The translations under genes were made by a program, and so were the position numbers. A stretch of DNA of 64,000 bases from Opitutales bacterium ASA1 (GTDB lineage Bacteria > Verrucomicrobiota > Verrucomicrobiia > Opitutales > Opitutaceae): the NCBI GenBank assembly GCA_036323555.1, contig AP028972.1, positions 1,236,001 to 1,300,000 on the forward strand, written 5' to 3'. Positions 1 through 8,313 of this stretch are shown in pieces. Below the pieces are notes generated by a model. It was not told the origin of the DNA. It searched no databases and saw only the letters and a list, made by a program, of their open reading frames with translations. The first letter of the stretch is position 1, and the number at the start of each line of letters is the position of its first letter.

Positions 1-695
1 CGTTCTTCCTTCCTCGTTCGGTGCCACGCACGCTCCGTATCGGCTTCGCGGCCATGCTGGGTTGGATCGTCGTGCCGCACGCCGCCGGCGCCGACCTCGC
101 GATGCCGACGCACGGCATCGAAGTGGTGTTGCTTCTGCTCAAGGAGCTGTCGATCGGGCTGCTCATGGGGCTCGCGGTGCGGATGGTGTTCTACGTCGTC
201 GAGTTCGCGGCACAGGTGCTCGCCACGGAGATCGGCATCAATCCCGCCCCTGGGTTCGATCCCACGGCCGTGACCGCCGGCAGCCCGGTCGGCACGGGAT
301 TGTTCTACCTGAGCGTGTTGATCTTCTTCAGCGGCGCGCACTACGCGGTGCTCTTCGCCTTCGCGCGCAGCTTCCAGCTCGCGCCGATCGGTCTCCAGAT
401 TCCGGATACGAACTTCGTCGAGGTGGTCGTGCGCCACTCCGCCGGCATCTTCGAACTCGGGCTGCTCATGGCGGCACCGGTGATCGCGGTGAACTTTCTG
501 ATCAACCTCGTCTTCTCCCTGCTCGGTCGCGTCGTGCCCAAGATGAACGTCTTCATCCTCAGCTTTTCCGCGCGCATCGCCGCGGGGCTGACGATGCTCG
601 CGCTCTCGGTCGGGCTGATCGTTCACTACGTCGTGCAACAGCTCTCCGATGCGCCGGAGATGATGCTGCGGTTCATACCCTTCCTGCACTCCTGA
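1..695 (+). CDS. fliR: Flagellar export protein FliR (5' end cut by window)
   Basis: Inner-membrane subunit of the flagellar type III export gate, where it works with FliP and FliQ. The reading frame is open from base 3, so the gene begins upstream of the window. The GTG at 21 is internal, because the residues before it (FFLPRS) continue the usual P-x-F-S-R-S-V-P pattern of the first FliR loop. About 230 residues are visible, against about 260 for the family, with at least four hydrophobic segments and the conserved N-P/G-F-D-P region near residues 80-90. The stop lies 3 bases before flhB, the usual fliR-flhB order, so the two are surely cotranscribed. Confidence 0.93.
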   Translation, partial: FFLPRSVPRTLRIGFAAMLGWIVVPHAAGADLAMPTHGIEVVLLLLKELSIGLLMGLAVRMVFYVVEFAAQVLATEIGINPAPGFDPTAVTAGSPVGTGLFYLSVLIFFSGAHYAVLFAFARSFQLAPIGLQIPDTNFVEVVVRHSAGIFELGLLMAAPVIAVNFLINLVFSLLGRVVPKMNVFILSFSARIAAGLTMLALSVGLIVHYVVQQLSDAPEMMLRFIPFLHS

Positions 696-698
696 ACG

Positions 699-1802
699 AT
701 GGCCGAGACCGACCAGGACCAGAAGACCGAGGAACCGACCGCGAAGCGGTTGTCCGAAGCGTTTCAGGAAGGGCAGTTCGCGCAGTCGCCCGACGTGGGC
801 ATCGCGGTCGGTTTGATCGTCATCTTTTGTCTGTTGCTTTTCGTCCTGCCGGGGACGGCCGCGCGAGTGGGGGAGTTCGGCATCTCCATCTTCGGGCATC
901 TGGAGCGCTTCGAGATCAACGAGATCTCGGCGGCGCACGGCTTGCAGGTGGGCGTCGGGATGATCGGTGGTCTCGTGCTCCCGATCGCCGGCACCGCCGT
1001 GCTCGCGGGTGTGATCGCAGGCGGTATGCAGACGGGTTTTCGACTCACCCCGAAGGTGCTGGAGTTGAAATGGAACCGCCTCGATCCGCTCAAGGGGTTT
1101 CAACGCGTGATCTCCATGCAGGTACTGGTCCGTTTTGGGATCGATCTCGCGAAGATGCTCGTGCTCGCCGCCATCCTCTGGGCCGCCGTGCATCGCATCC
1201 TGGAGGACCCGATCTTCTACACGCCGGTCGCGGTGGGACACATCGGAGGATTTATTCGCGAGACCGCGCTCTACGTCGTGGTGCGCATCGCGCTCGCGAG
1301 CATCGTGATCGCCGCGATCAGCTACGCCTACCAATGGCGCAAGACCCGCAAGGATCTGATGATGACGCGCGAAGAGGTGAAGCAGGAGCGCAAGAACGCC
1401 GAGATCGATCCTCAGCTCAAAGCCGCTCAACGGGCACTCGCGCGGCGCCTCATGCAACGGCAGATGCTCGACGCCGTGCCCACCGCCGACGTGGTCGTGA
1501 CCAACCCGACGCACTTCGCCGTGGCCCTGAAGTACGAGCGTGGGCAGGACCGCGCTCCAGTGGTCCTGGCCAAAGGCCGCGACGTGTTCGCCCGCCGCAT
1601 CAAGGAGATCGCCGCCCGAAACGAAGTGCCGATGGTCGAGAACCGTCCCGTCGCACGCGCGCTCTTCAAGTACGGGCAGGTCGGCAAGGAGATCCCCGCG
1701 CAGCTTTATCAGGTCGTCGCCGAGATCCTCGGCTTCGTCTACCGCACCCACCGCTACTACTTCCACCGTCTCAAGGCCCGCCGCATGGGCATGCTCGCAT
1801 GA
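699..1802 (+). CDS. flhB: Flagellar export switch protein FlhB
   Basis: Export-apparatus protein that switches substrate specificity from rod/hook to filament subunits by autocleavage. The 367-residue product has the normal FlhB length. The N-terminal part holds four hydrophobic segments (about 35-55, 85-110, 145-165, 185-210). The cytoplasmic part carries the autocleavage motif N-P-T-H at residues 269-272, so the switch should be functional. The ATG lies just after the fliR stop. The stop overlaps the start of flhA in an ATGA tetranucleotide, indicating translational coupling in a fliR-flhB-flhA export operon. Confidence 0.97.
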   Translation: MAETDQDQKTEEPTAKRLSEAFQEGQFAQSPDVGIAVGLIVIFCLLLFVLPGTAARVGEFGISIFGHLERFEINEISAAHGLQVGVGMIGGLVLPIAGTAVLAGVIAGGMQTGFRLTPKVLELKWNRLDPLKGFQRVISMQVLVRFGIDLAKMLVLAAILWAAVHRILEDPIFYTPVAVGHIGGFIRETALYVVVRIALASIVIAAISYAYQWRKTRKDLMMTREEVKQERKNAEIDPQLKAAQRALARRLMQRQMLDAVPTADVVVTNPTHFAVALKYERGQDRAPVVLAKGRDVFARRIKEIAARNEVPMVENRPVARALFKYGQVGKEIPAQLYQVVAEILGFVYRTHRYYFHRLKARRMGMLA

Positions 1803-3988
1803 GTTCCGATACTCCCGGTCCGCGCAAATCTCTGTTGGGCATCCTCGCCGGTGGCGACGTGATGCTCACGACGAGCCTCTTCGGTGCCGTCGTCCTGCTC
1901 ATCCTGCCTCTTCCGGCGGCCGCGCTCGACGTGCTGCTCGCCGCCAGCATCGGGCTTTCGCTGCTCATTTTGCTCACGATCATCTACGTGAAGGACGCGC
2001 CGGAGTTCTCCGCGTTTCCCACCATCCTGCTCGGCGTCACGTTGTTTCGACTCGGGCTCAACGTCGCTTCCACGCGGCTCATCCTGCTCGACGGCGACGC
2101 GGGCAACGTGATCGACGCGTTCGGCAGCTTCGTGGTGCGCGACAACTACGTGGTCGGCGCGGTCGTGTTCCTGATCCTCGTGGTGATCAACTTCATCGTC
2201 ATCACCAAGGGCGCGGGCCGCATCGCCGAGGTCGCCGCTCGCTTCACCCTCGACGCCATGCCCGGCAAGCAGATGGCGATCGATGCCGAACTCAACGCCG
2301 GCATCATCGACGAAGCCACCGCCACGAAGCGCCGCACCAAGATTCAGAAGGAGGCGGACTTCTACGGTGCGATGGACGGTTCGTCCAAGTTCGTGCGCGG
2401 CGATGCGATGGCGGGCATCATCATCACCCTGATCAACGTCGTGGGCGGCATCACGATCGGTGTGGCGCAAAAGGGCATGGCGGTGACGGAGGCCATGCAG
2501 AAGTTCACCCTTCTCTCGATCGGCGACGGTCTCGTCTCCCAAGTGCCCGCGCTGATCGTCTCGCTCGCCGCCGGTGTGCTCGTCACGCGCACGTCGGACA
2601 CGGACAACCTCGGGTCCCACATCAAGCGACAGCTCACATCGTACCCACGCGCCATGTACGCGCTCTCGGGTATGATGCTCTTCTTCGCCGTCGTGCCGGG
2701 CATGCCGATGGTGCCGTTTTTCGTCATCTCCGCGGTGGCCGGTTTCGCCGGCTGGTCGTTGAATCGTCGCAAGGCAGCCGAAGCGGCGGAAGCCGATGCG
2801 GCCGCCGCCGATGGTGCGGCGCGCGAACGTGCCGGGGCGGGTCAGGCCGCGGCGCAACCCGGAGCGACACCCTCGCCCGTGGGCGCGGAGTTCGAGAAGA
2901 TCATCGAGACGGATCTCTTCTCGATCGAACTCGGCTACAACGTCGTCGCGCTCGCCGACCGGGCGCAGAACGGCGACCTGCTCGACCGCATCACCGGTGT
3001 GCGCAAGACGATCGCGCGCGAGTTGGGCATCGTGATCCCGCCCATTGCGGTGCGCGACAATCTCGAACTCGACACCAACGAGTACCGCTTCCTCTTGCGG
3101 AACCGCGAGGTCGCGCGCAGCCGCGTGATGCCGCGCCGCTGGATGGCGATGAACGTCGGTGGCAGCACGGTGCAATTGCGCGGCATCCCGACCGTCGAAC
3201 CGGTCTTCGGCATCGACGCCGTATGGATCGGCGAGGAGGAGCGGCAGAGCGCGGAGATCAACGGCTACTCGGTGGTCGACGCCGCTTCGGTCATGGTCAC
3301 GCACCTCTCCGAGTCGTTGCGTCAAGTCGCGTGTCACCTCCTCTCGCGTCAGGACGTGCAAGCACTGGTCGACATGGTGAAACAGAAACACGCCACGCTC
3401 GTGTCCGAGCTTCTGCCCGATCTGGTGAACATCGGCGTCATCCAGCGCGTGTTGCAGAATCTCCTCAAGGAGGGCGTATCCATCCGAAACCTACCGCTCA
3501 TCCTCGAGGCGGTGGCGGACTACGCGCACGTGTCGAAGAATCCCGATGATCTCTCCGAGCAAGTGCGTCGTCGCCTCGGCGACTACTTCGTACCGGAACT
3601 CGAGAGCGCGCCCGGTGTGCTCGAAGCCATCACACTCGATCCGCGGGTGGAGCAGCAACTCGTGTCGCGGGTGCAAAAGTCGGCCTTCGACGTGACGCTC
3701 ACGCTCGACCCCGTGCTCGCTCAACACTTGCTCAACGAACTCACCGTGCGCAGCGGCGATTGTGCGGCCAGAGGTGTGCAGCCGATCTTGGTCACGACCA
3801 CCGAGATCCGCCTGCCGTTCAAACGCTTCTTCGAGCCCTCGCTGCCGAAGTTGATCGTGTTGGGTTACCAAGAGCTGCCGTCGCGCGTGGAGATTCGAAA
3901 CACCGGCATCATCTCGCTGCCGGTCGCGTCCGGAAGACCGAGTAACGCCGTGCAAGCGCACGCACAAACGCACGCCGCCGCGGCCTGA
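1799..3988 (+). CDS. flhA: Flagellar export gate protein FlhA
   Basis: Largest component of the export gate, which uses proton motive force and docks chaperone-substrate complexes. The product is 729 residues. The first 330 or so contain the membrane region, and the FHIPEP-family signature (L-D-A-M-P-G-K-Q-M-A-I-D) sits near residues 151-162. A low-complexity Ala-rich linker near residues 325-365 joins it to the cytoplasmic ring-forming domain. The frame stays open far upstream through flhB, but the ATG at 1799 gives the canonical N-terminus and an ATGA overlap with flhB. No truncation or frameshift was seen. Confidence 0.97.
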   Translation: MSSDTPGPRKSLLGILAGGDVMLTTSLFGAVVLLILPLPAAALDVLLAASIGLSLLILLTIIYVKDAPEFSAFPTILLGVTLFRLGLNVASTRLILLDGDAGNVIDAFGSFVVRDNYVVGAVVFLILVVINFIVITKGAGRIAEVAARFTLDAMPGKQMAIDAELNAGIIDEATATKRRTKIQKEADFYGAMDGSSKFVRGDAMAGIIITLINVVGGITIGVAQKGMAVTEAMQKFTLLSIGDGLVSQVPALIVSLAAGVLVTRTSDTDNLGSHIKRQLTSYPRAMYALSGMMLFFAVVPGMPMVPFFVISAVAGFAGWSLNRRKAAEAAEADAAAADGAARERAGAGQAAAQPGATPSPVGAEFEKIIETDLFSIELGYNVVALADRAQNGDLLDRITGVRKTIARELGIVIPPIAVRDNLELDTNEYRFLLRNREVARSRVMPRRWMAMNVGGSTVQLRGIPTVEPVFGIDAVWIGEEERQSAEINGYSVVDAASVMVTHLSESLRQVACHLLSRQDVQALVDMVKQKHATLVSELLPDLVNIGVIQRVLQNLLKEGVSIRNLPLILEAVADYAHVSKNPDDLSEQVRRRLGDYFVPELESAPGVLEAITLDPRVEQQLVSRVQKSAFDVTLTLDPVLAQHLLNELTVRSGDCAARGVQPILVTTTEIRLPFKRFFEPSLPKLIVLGYQELPSRVEIRNTGIISLPVASGRPSNAVQAHAQTHAAAA

Positions 3989-4008
3989 AGAAGCGGAGAC
4001 TCCGAACG

Positions 4009-5145
4009 ATGCACGAAGACTCGTCCAGAACTCGGCCGGAAGCCGCGCGCTACCGCGTGGTCGTACGTTCCGCCGCGGAAGCCGTCGAGATGGTGCGCGA
4101 GCGCTTCGGCGACGCCGCACGCGTGGTGTCGGTCCGCCAAATCGAGGCGGGCGGGTTGGCTCGCTTTCTTCAGAAGCCGCGCTTGGAAGTGATCGTCGAG
4201 GTGCATGCACCGCAGCCGCGCTTGCAGGCGTTCTCCGCCGACGTCGCGATGCCGACGAGCGAGGACGCGACCGAAGCTTCGGAAGCGGTCTCGGCGACGG
4301 AGAGTGTTGCGGAAACCTCCGACGAAACCTCCGCGCGCGAAGAAGCTCCTCCTCCGCCACGCGCTCGCCGTGGTCGGGAAATCTCCATCCTCCGCGCGAC
4401 GGGGCTCGACGATCTCGTGCTCGAGCGCGTGCGCTCTGAAAATCCGGGCTTGGATTGGGCGACCACGCCCGCGTCCGAAGCGCTCACGCGCATCGCCGCG
4501 TCGTTGCGCAAGCACTACGCTGCGCTCCCGCGCCGCAAAGTCGGTCCGCGCAAGGTCTTTCTCGGCCCCTGCGGTGCAGGCAAGACGACCGCGCTGTGCA
4601 AGATGATCGCGCACGACGTCTTCGTCTCCGGACGGACCGGTGCGGTCCTCAAGCTCGACGGGGAAAACGCCACCGCCACCGACGGTGTCGCCGCATTCTG
4701 CGACGTGCTCGGCGCGCCTCTCCTGCGTTCCGCGGCCGAAGTGCGCGAGTTCGAAACGGACTCCTCTATTTGGGTCGACGTGCCCGGCGTCTCGCTCGAC
4801 GCGGGTGCCGAGCACCGTCGGCTCGCCCAAACGCTGGATGCGCTCGAAGTAGATACGCGCATACTCGTCGTGCACGCCGGCTGGGAGATCGAATTGATCG
4901 CGGACGCTTACGAGATGGGGCGCGCTTGTCGCGCCACGCACGTCTACTTCTCGCACCTCGACGAGGTGCGGCGCCCGGGTAAGTTGTGGCGGTTCGCTCT
5001 CTTCGGCGGGTTGACGCCGCTGGCGGGTGGGAGCGGTCCCAGCCCGGCGGGCGAGTTGGAGCTCGATCTCTTCGGTGCGATGTTGGCTCGAACCGTCCCC
5101 GGCGACGTGGCGCGTGCGGCAGGACGTGAAGGAGGGGTGCGATGA
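4009..5145 (+). CDS. flhF: Flagellar SRP-like GTPase FlhF (divergent)
   Basis: FlhF normally sets the position and number of polar flagella as an SRP-type GTPase at the cell pole. The 378-residue protein has an N-terminal basic domain, an acidic/Ala-Ser linker (about 80-115), an N-domain, and a clear P-loop G-P-C-G-A-G-K-T-T at about 186-194. The other G motifs are altered: D-V-P-G replaces D-T-A-G, S-H-L-D-E replaces T-K-L-D-E, and the usual D-T-Y-R-I segment is not recognisable. It may therefore bind nucleotide but hydrolyse it poorly; that is inference. It lies 20 bases after flhA, and its stop overlaps the next gene by 4 bases. Confidence 0.88.
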   Translation: MHEDSSRTRPEAARYRVVVRSAAEAVEMVRERFGDAARVVSVRQIEAGGLARFLQKPRLEVIVEVHAPQPRLQAFSADVAMPTSEDATEASEAVSATESVAETSDETSAREEAPPPPRARRGREISILRATGLDDLVLERVRSENPGLDWATTPASEALTRIAASLRKHYAALPRRKVGPRKVFLGPCGAGKTTALCKMIAHDVFVSGRTGAVLKLDGENATATDGVAAFCDVLGAPLLRSAAEVREFETDSSIWVDVPGVSLDAGAEHRRLAQTLDALEVDTRILVVHAGWEIELIADAYEMGRACRATHVYFSHLDEVRRPGKLWRFALFGGLTPLAGGSGPSPAGELELDLFGAMLARTVPGDVARAAGREGGVR

Positions 5146-5396
5146 AGCAGGCGACCGTCTGGGGCGGCTTCCTCGGTTTCGTCCTGGCCATTTCGGCCGG
5201 CTACTTCGTCGGGCGCGAACCGGTGATGTTGATGCTCGACGCCTGCCTCGGTGCCGCCTTCGGCGGATGGCTCTTTCAATGGTGGCAACGACTCCTCCTG
5301 ACCGAAGTGCGCACCGCTGTTTCCGCCCGCATGGCCAATCTTCCTGGTGAAGAAGCCTCAGCGCAGACCGAAGGGAAACATACGCCCGACCGATGA
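5142..5396 (+). CDS. Small two-helix membrane protein between flhF and fliA
   Basis: An 84-residue protein whose ATG overlaps the flhF stop by 4 bases, so it is translationally coupled. Two hydrophobic stretches (about 6-24 and 28-47) are joined by G-R-E-P-V-M. A Trp-rich edge (F-Q-W-W-Q-R) and a polar tail follow. It occupies the slot between flhF and sigma-28 where many flagellar operons carry the ParA-like ATPase FlhG, but it has no ATPase motif. I do not recognise a family. The context suggests a membrane helper for FlhF or the export gate. That it is a real gene is well supported by the overlap and spacing. Confidence 0.72.
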   Translation: MKQATVWGGFLGFVLAISAGYFVGREPVMLMLDACLGAAFGGWLFQWWQRLLLTEVRTAVSARMANLPGEEASAQTEGKHTPDR

Positions 5397-5416
5397 ACCT
5401 ACTCACCTGAGTCTCC

Positions 5417-6220
5417 ATGAAGCACGAAGCCCAAGTCCCGACCGTCGCTCCCACCCATGCTGCTCGCAGTCGCGTGGGCAAGGCTTACGGCAAGGCATCG
5501 TCGACGCCTCCCGAATCGCAGGAGGCGCTGCTGCAGATGTACCTGCCGATCGTGAAGTCGATCGTCTCGAAGATCAAAATCAACCTCCCGCCCCACATCG
5601 AGGAGGACGATCTCTACAGCGTCGGTCTCGCGGGTCTGATCTCCGCGCTCAAGAAGTACGATCCGTCTCAACAGAAATCCTTCGGCTCGTACGCGGCCAT
5701 GCGCATCCGGGGCGCCATTCTCGACGAGTTGCGGCGCATGGACTGGATGCCGCGCAACGCCCGCACGAACTTCAAGCGCCTGCGCAAGACCGTCGAGGAG
5801 ATCGAGCAACGCCTCGGCCGCCCCGCTACCGAAGAGGAGGTTCGCGCCGAGCTCCAGCTCTCGCCCAAGGAATACAGCGCGCTGCTCGACGAGGTGCGCC
5901 CCATCAGTTTCGTCCCGCTCGACTCCAGTCCGAACGGCGAGGACGGCGACGAACCCAACCTCTACGAAGTCATCGCCGACGATTCGCTCACCTCCGCGAC
6001 CGACAAGATGGAGAAAGACGAACTCGTCCGCATGGTGGCCGAGCGCATCAATCAGTTGCCTGAAGTGCCACGCAAGGTGCTCGCGATGTACTACTACGAG
6101 GACATGAGGCTCGCCGAAATCGCGGCCGTGTTCGGCCTGACCGAGTCGCGCATCTGCCAGATCCACTCGCAGGCGATCCTAAGTCTGAGGACGTATCTGA
6201 CGAATATCATGCACAAGTAG
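5417..6220 (+). CDS. fliA: RNA polymerase sigma-28 factor FliA/WhiG family
   Basis: Alternative sigma factor for late flagellar genes. The 267-residue protein has region 2 (L-Y-S-V-G-L-A-G-L near residue 73, then K-K-Y-D), region 3 around 115-150, and a region 4 helix-turn-helix (A-E-I-A-A-V-F-G-L-T-E-S-R-I-C-Q-I-H) near its C-terminus, the FliA arrangement. It follows the small membrane protein by 20 bases in the export operon. A matching sigma-28 promoter is present in this window upstream of the second flagellin (22,910-22,936). No FlgM anti-sigma gene was seen in the window. Confidence 0.95.
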   Translation: MKHEAQVPTVAPTHAARSRVGKAYGKASSTPPESQEALLQMYLPIVKSIVSKIKINLPPHIEEDDLYSVGLAGLISALKKYDPSQQKSFGSYAAMRIRGAILDELRRMDWMPRNARTNFKRLRKTVEEIEQRLGRPATEEEVRAELQLSPKEYSALLDEVRPISFVPLDSSPNGEDGDEPNLYEVIADDSLTSATDKMEKDELVRMVAERINQLPEVPRKVLAMYYYEDMRLAEIAAVFGLTESRICQIHSQAILSLRTYLTNIMHK

Positions 6221-6247
6221 GCCGGACCCGTCCGGCGTCGTCTCCTC

Positions 6248-7111
6248 ATGCTCATCATCATCGGATATGTCATCGTGCTGGTCGCCACGCTCGGCGGCTT
6301 CATGATCGCGGGTGGAAACCCGGTCGTGCTCCTGCACGTGTCCGAGTTCGTCGTGATCGGTGGCATCGCGCTCGGCGTGCTCGTGGTCGCGAGCCCTTCG
6401 AAAACGATCAAGCACACGATCCATGCATCGATGGTGGCCTTCAAGGGAGCCCTTCCCGCCAGGGCCGACTACATGGACCTCTTCAAGATCCTCTACGAGT
6501 TGTTCATGACAGGAAAGAAGAGCGGCCTAATCGCGCTCGACGAACACGTCTCCAGTCCGGAAACGAGTGCCATTTTCCAGAAGTATCCCGGCTTTCTGAA
6601 GCACAAGGACCGGCTCTCGTTCCTGTGTAACGGGCTCAAGCCGATCATCGACGGCAAGATCAAGCCCGACCAGTTGCAGCCGTTGCTCGAGGCGGAGATC
6701 AAGTCGAAGGAGCAGGAGGGGCACGGACCGCTCATCATTCTCGGTCTGGTCGGCGACTCGCTGCCCGGTATCGGCATCGTCGCCGCCGTGTTGGGCATCA
6801 TCAACACGATGGCCGCGATCGCAGACGGTCCCGAGGCGGTGGGTCAGAAGGTGGCAGCGGCACTCACCGGCACGTTTCTCGGCATCCTTGGTGCCTACGG
6901 GTTCATCAATCCGTTGACCAACCGCATAAAATTCAACGACGAGATGGAGATCAAATACTTCCAGTGCATGGCGACGGCGATCTCCTCGTTCGCTCGCGGA
7001 CTTGCACCGATCATGGCGATCGAAATCGCGCGCCGCAGCCTCGATCACTCGCTCACTCCGGGGGCGGACGAGCTCGAGCAGGAACTCAAGAACGCCCTCG
7101 CGGGCAAGTGA
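6248..7111 (+). CDS. motA: Flagellar stator protein MotA
   Basis: Proton-channel subunit of the stator. The 287-residue product has two N-terminal hydrophobic helices (about 3-22 and 34-52), a large cytoplasmic loop, and two more helices (about 165-192 and 200-220). The third carries the conserved G-D-S-L-P-G-I-G-I pattern with the channel proline, and the fourth carries L-G-A-Y-G-F-I-N-P-L. It lies 27 bases after fliA and 12 bases before motB, so the stator pair is probably part of the same transcript. Confidence 0.96.
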   Translation: MLIIIGYVIVLVATLGGFMIAGGNPVVLLHVSEFVVIGGIALGVLVVASPSKTIKHTIHASMVAFKGALPARADYMDLFKILYELFMTGKKSGLIALDEHVSSPETSAIFQKYPGFLKHKDRLSFLCNGLKPIIDGKIKPDQLQPLLEAEIKSKEQEGHGPLIILGLVGDSLPGIGIVAAVLGIINTMAAIADGPEAVGQKVAAALTGTFLGILGAYGFINPLTNRIKFNDEMEIKYFQCMATAISSFARGLAPIMAIEIARRSLDHSLTPGADELEQELKNALAGK

Positions 7112-7123
7112 GGCCGAGACACG

Positions 7124-7849
7124 ATGGCCGGCGGTGGAGGAGGTGCATGGAAAGTGGCTTACGCCGACTTCGTCACGGCGATGATGGCGCTGTTCATGGT
7201 TCTTTGGATCTCGGCTCAAGATCAGGAGATCCTGATCGCGACCTCCCAGTATTTTCAGAGTCCGTTCAAGTCGCCCATGGAGGCGTCGTCCGGCGTGATG
7301 CCCGGCACCTCCGGTGGCGGCTCCGACGCCTCGCAATCCGAGACGACGCCCTCGTCGCTCACGGACATGGCGATGCTCAACCAACTCGCGCGCGAGTTCT
7401 ACAAGTTGCTCGACATCGACGACACGGCCAAGGACGTGCCCGTGGAGGTGCAGGTGACCAACGACGGGCTACGCATCACCGTGTTCGATCGGACGGCCCA
7501 GCCGCTCTTTCGCGCCGACACCTCCGAGTTCACGCCTTGGGGAAACTTCGTCGTGCAGAACCTCGCGTGGGTGCTCGATCGTTATCCGTTTCGCGTGCGA
7601 ATCGACGGACACACCGCGACTGGTTTCCGGAGCGGCAACGTGGATTACTCCGCATGGGAGCTGAGCGCCGATCGCGCCAATGCCACGCGGCGCGCACTCC
7701 AACGCTACGCCGTCGCCGGGGAGCGCATCGAGCGTGTCACCGGCTTCGCCGACACCGTTCCGTTGCCCAACCGAGGCGCGGACGATCCCGCCAATCAACG
7801 CATCGAACTGAGCATGGTCGTCTCCGAGGCCCTCAGGGCCCGTCGCTGA
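7124..7849 (+). CDS. motB: Flagellar stator protein MotB
   Basis: Peptidoglycan-anchored stator partner of MotA. The 241-residue protein has one N-terminal membrane helix with the motif W-K-V-A-Y-A-D-F-V-T-A-M-M-A. Asp15 there corresponds to the essential proton-accepting aspartate, so the ion is most likely H+. After a Ser/Gly linker comes an OmpA-like peptidoglycan-binding domain (about 110-235) with I-D-G-H-T and L-S-A-D-R-A-N-A-T-R motifs. The N-terminus is shorter than in E. coli, as in many other bacteria. Confidence 0.95.
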   Translation: MAGGGGGAWKVAYADFVTAMMALFMVLWISAQDQEILIATSQYFQSPFKSPMEASSGVMPGTSGGGSDASQSETTPSSLTDMAMLNQLAREFYKLLDIDDTAKDVPVEVQVTNDGLRITVFDRTAQPLFRADTSEFTPWGNFVVQNLAWVLDRYPFRVRIDGHTATGFRSGNVDYSAWELSADRANATRRALQRYAVAGERIERVTGFADTVPLPNRGADDPANQRIELSMVVSEALRARR

Positions 7850-7866
7850 CCATCGAGATCCCTTCC

Positions 7867-8145
7867 ATGGAGAGCTTCCTCAAAGATCGCCCCGTACACT
7901 CCGTCGCCGGCGCGGCCGCGTCTCCGGTTTCTCGCGAACCAGCCGCCTCGGACCTACCGTTCGCCCCGATCCAGCGCGCCGTACCGGCCACGAACGCTGC
8001 TCCTGCGCGTGTGCCGACCGAGATCGAAGCCGGACGCTCCGCGGACGGGGCCTCGGTCCGGGCGATCATGGAAAACGGTCGGATCACGCGGCTCGTCGTC
8101 ACTTGCTCGTGTGGCAAAGTGACGGAGATCGCCTGCGCTTACTGA
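7867..8145 (+). CDS. Small uncharacterised protein with C-terminal Cys-x-Cys motif
   Basis: A 92-residue protein starting 17 bases after motB and probably the last gene of the fliR-motB transcript. The first 60 residues are Ala/Pro-rich and look disordered. The C-terminal 30 residues form the only compact part (A-I-M-E-N-G-R-I-T-R-L-V-V-T-C-S-C-G-K), ending in C-x-C-G and a further Cys. The I-x-R-L-x-V-T-C-x-C-G block resembles short beta-hairpins that bind metal, but this is inference. No family is recognised. The start ATG is chosen because the upstream part of the open frame overlaps motB. Confidence 0.6.
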   Translation: MESFLKDRPVHSVAGAAASPVSREPAASDLPFAPIQRAVPATNAAPARVPTEIEAGRSADGASVRAIMENGRITRLVVTCSCGKVTEIACAY

Positions 8146-8259
8146 GAAGGCCCGCGTGCCGGGGGAGTCCCGGACAGCACACCCGCCGCAGATCGGCAAA
8201 AACCTCCGCCGGAGGATGGGAGAAATCTTCCGGATAGAATTCGGTCATCAAAAGCACGT

Positions 8260-8272
8260 TGACTGACAGTCA
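8260..8272. promoter_or_regulatory. Perfect inverted repeat upstream of flgF
   Basis: TGACTG-A-CAGTCA: a perfect 6-bp inverted repeat around one base, in the 168-bp gap between the motB operon and flgF and 11 bases upstream of the sigma-54-like element. It could be an operator for a flagellar regulator; the regulator is unknown. Confidence 0.35.
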
Positions 8273-8283
8273 CTTGTGAATCG

Positions 8284-8299
8284 TGGCATGTGCGTTGCT
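8284..8299 (+). promoter_or_regulatory. Sigma-54-like -24/-12 element before flgF
   Basis: TGGCATGTGCGTTGCT has the GG-N10-GC spacing that defines sigma-54 promoters (consensus TGGCAC-N5-TTGCA). Transcription from it would start near 8310, only about 4 bases before the flgF ATG at 8314, giving an almost leaderless message. That makes the call tentative. No sigma-54 or enhancer-binding protein gene lies in this window. Confidence 0.35.
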
Positions 8300-8313
8300 C
8301 AACGCTCGGCACG

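Noticed and set aside
62-1798. Long plus-strand open frame running through fliR and flhB into flhA
   Set aside because: Arg/Ala-rich translation with no domain; it is the out-of-frame shadow of fliR/flhB joined in frame to the true FlhA start at 1799.
8290-8313. GTG start extending flgF upstream
   Set aside because: Adds eight residues not found in the family and would overlap the -24/-12 element; ATG 8314 gives the normal rod-protein N-terminus.
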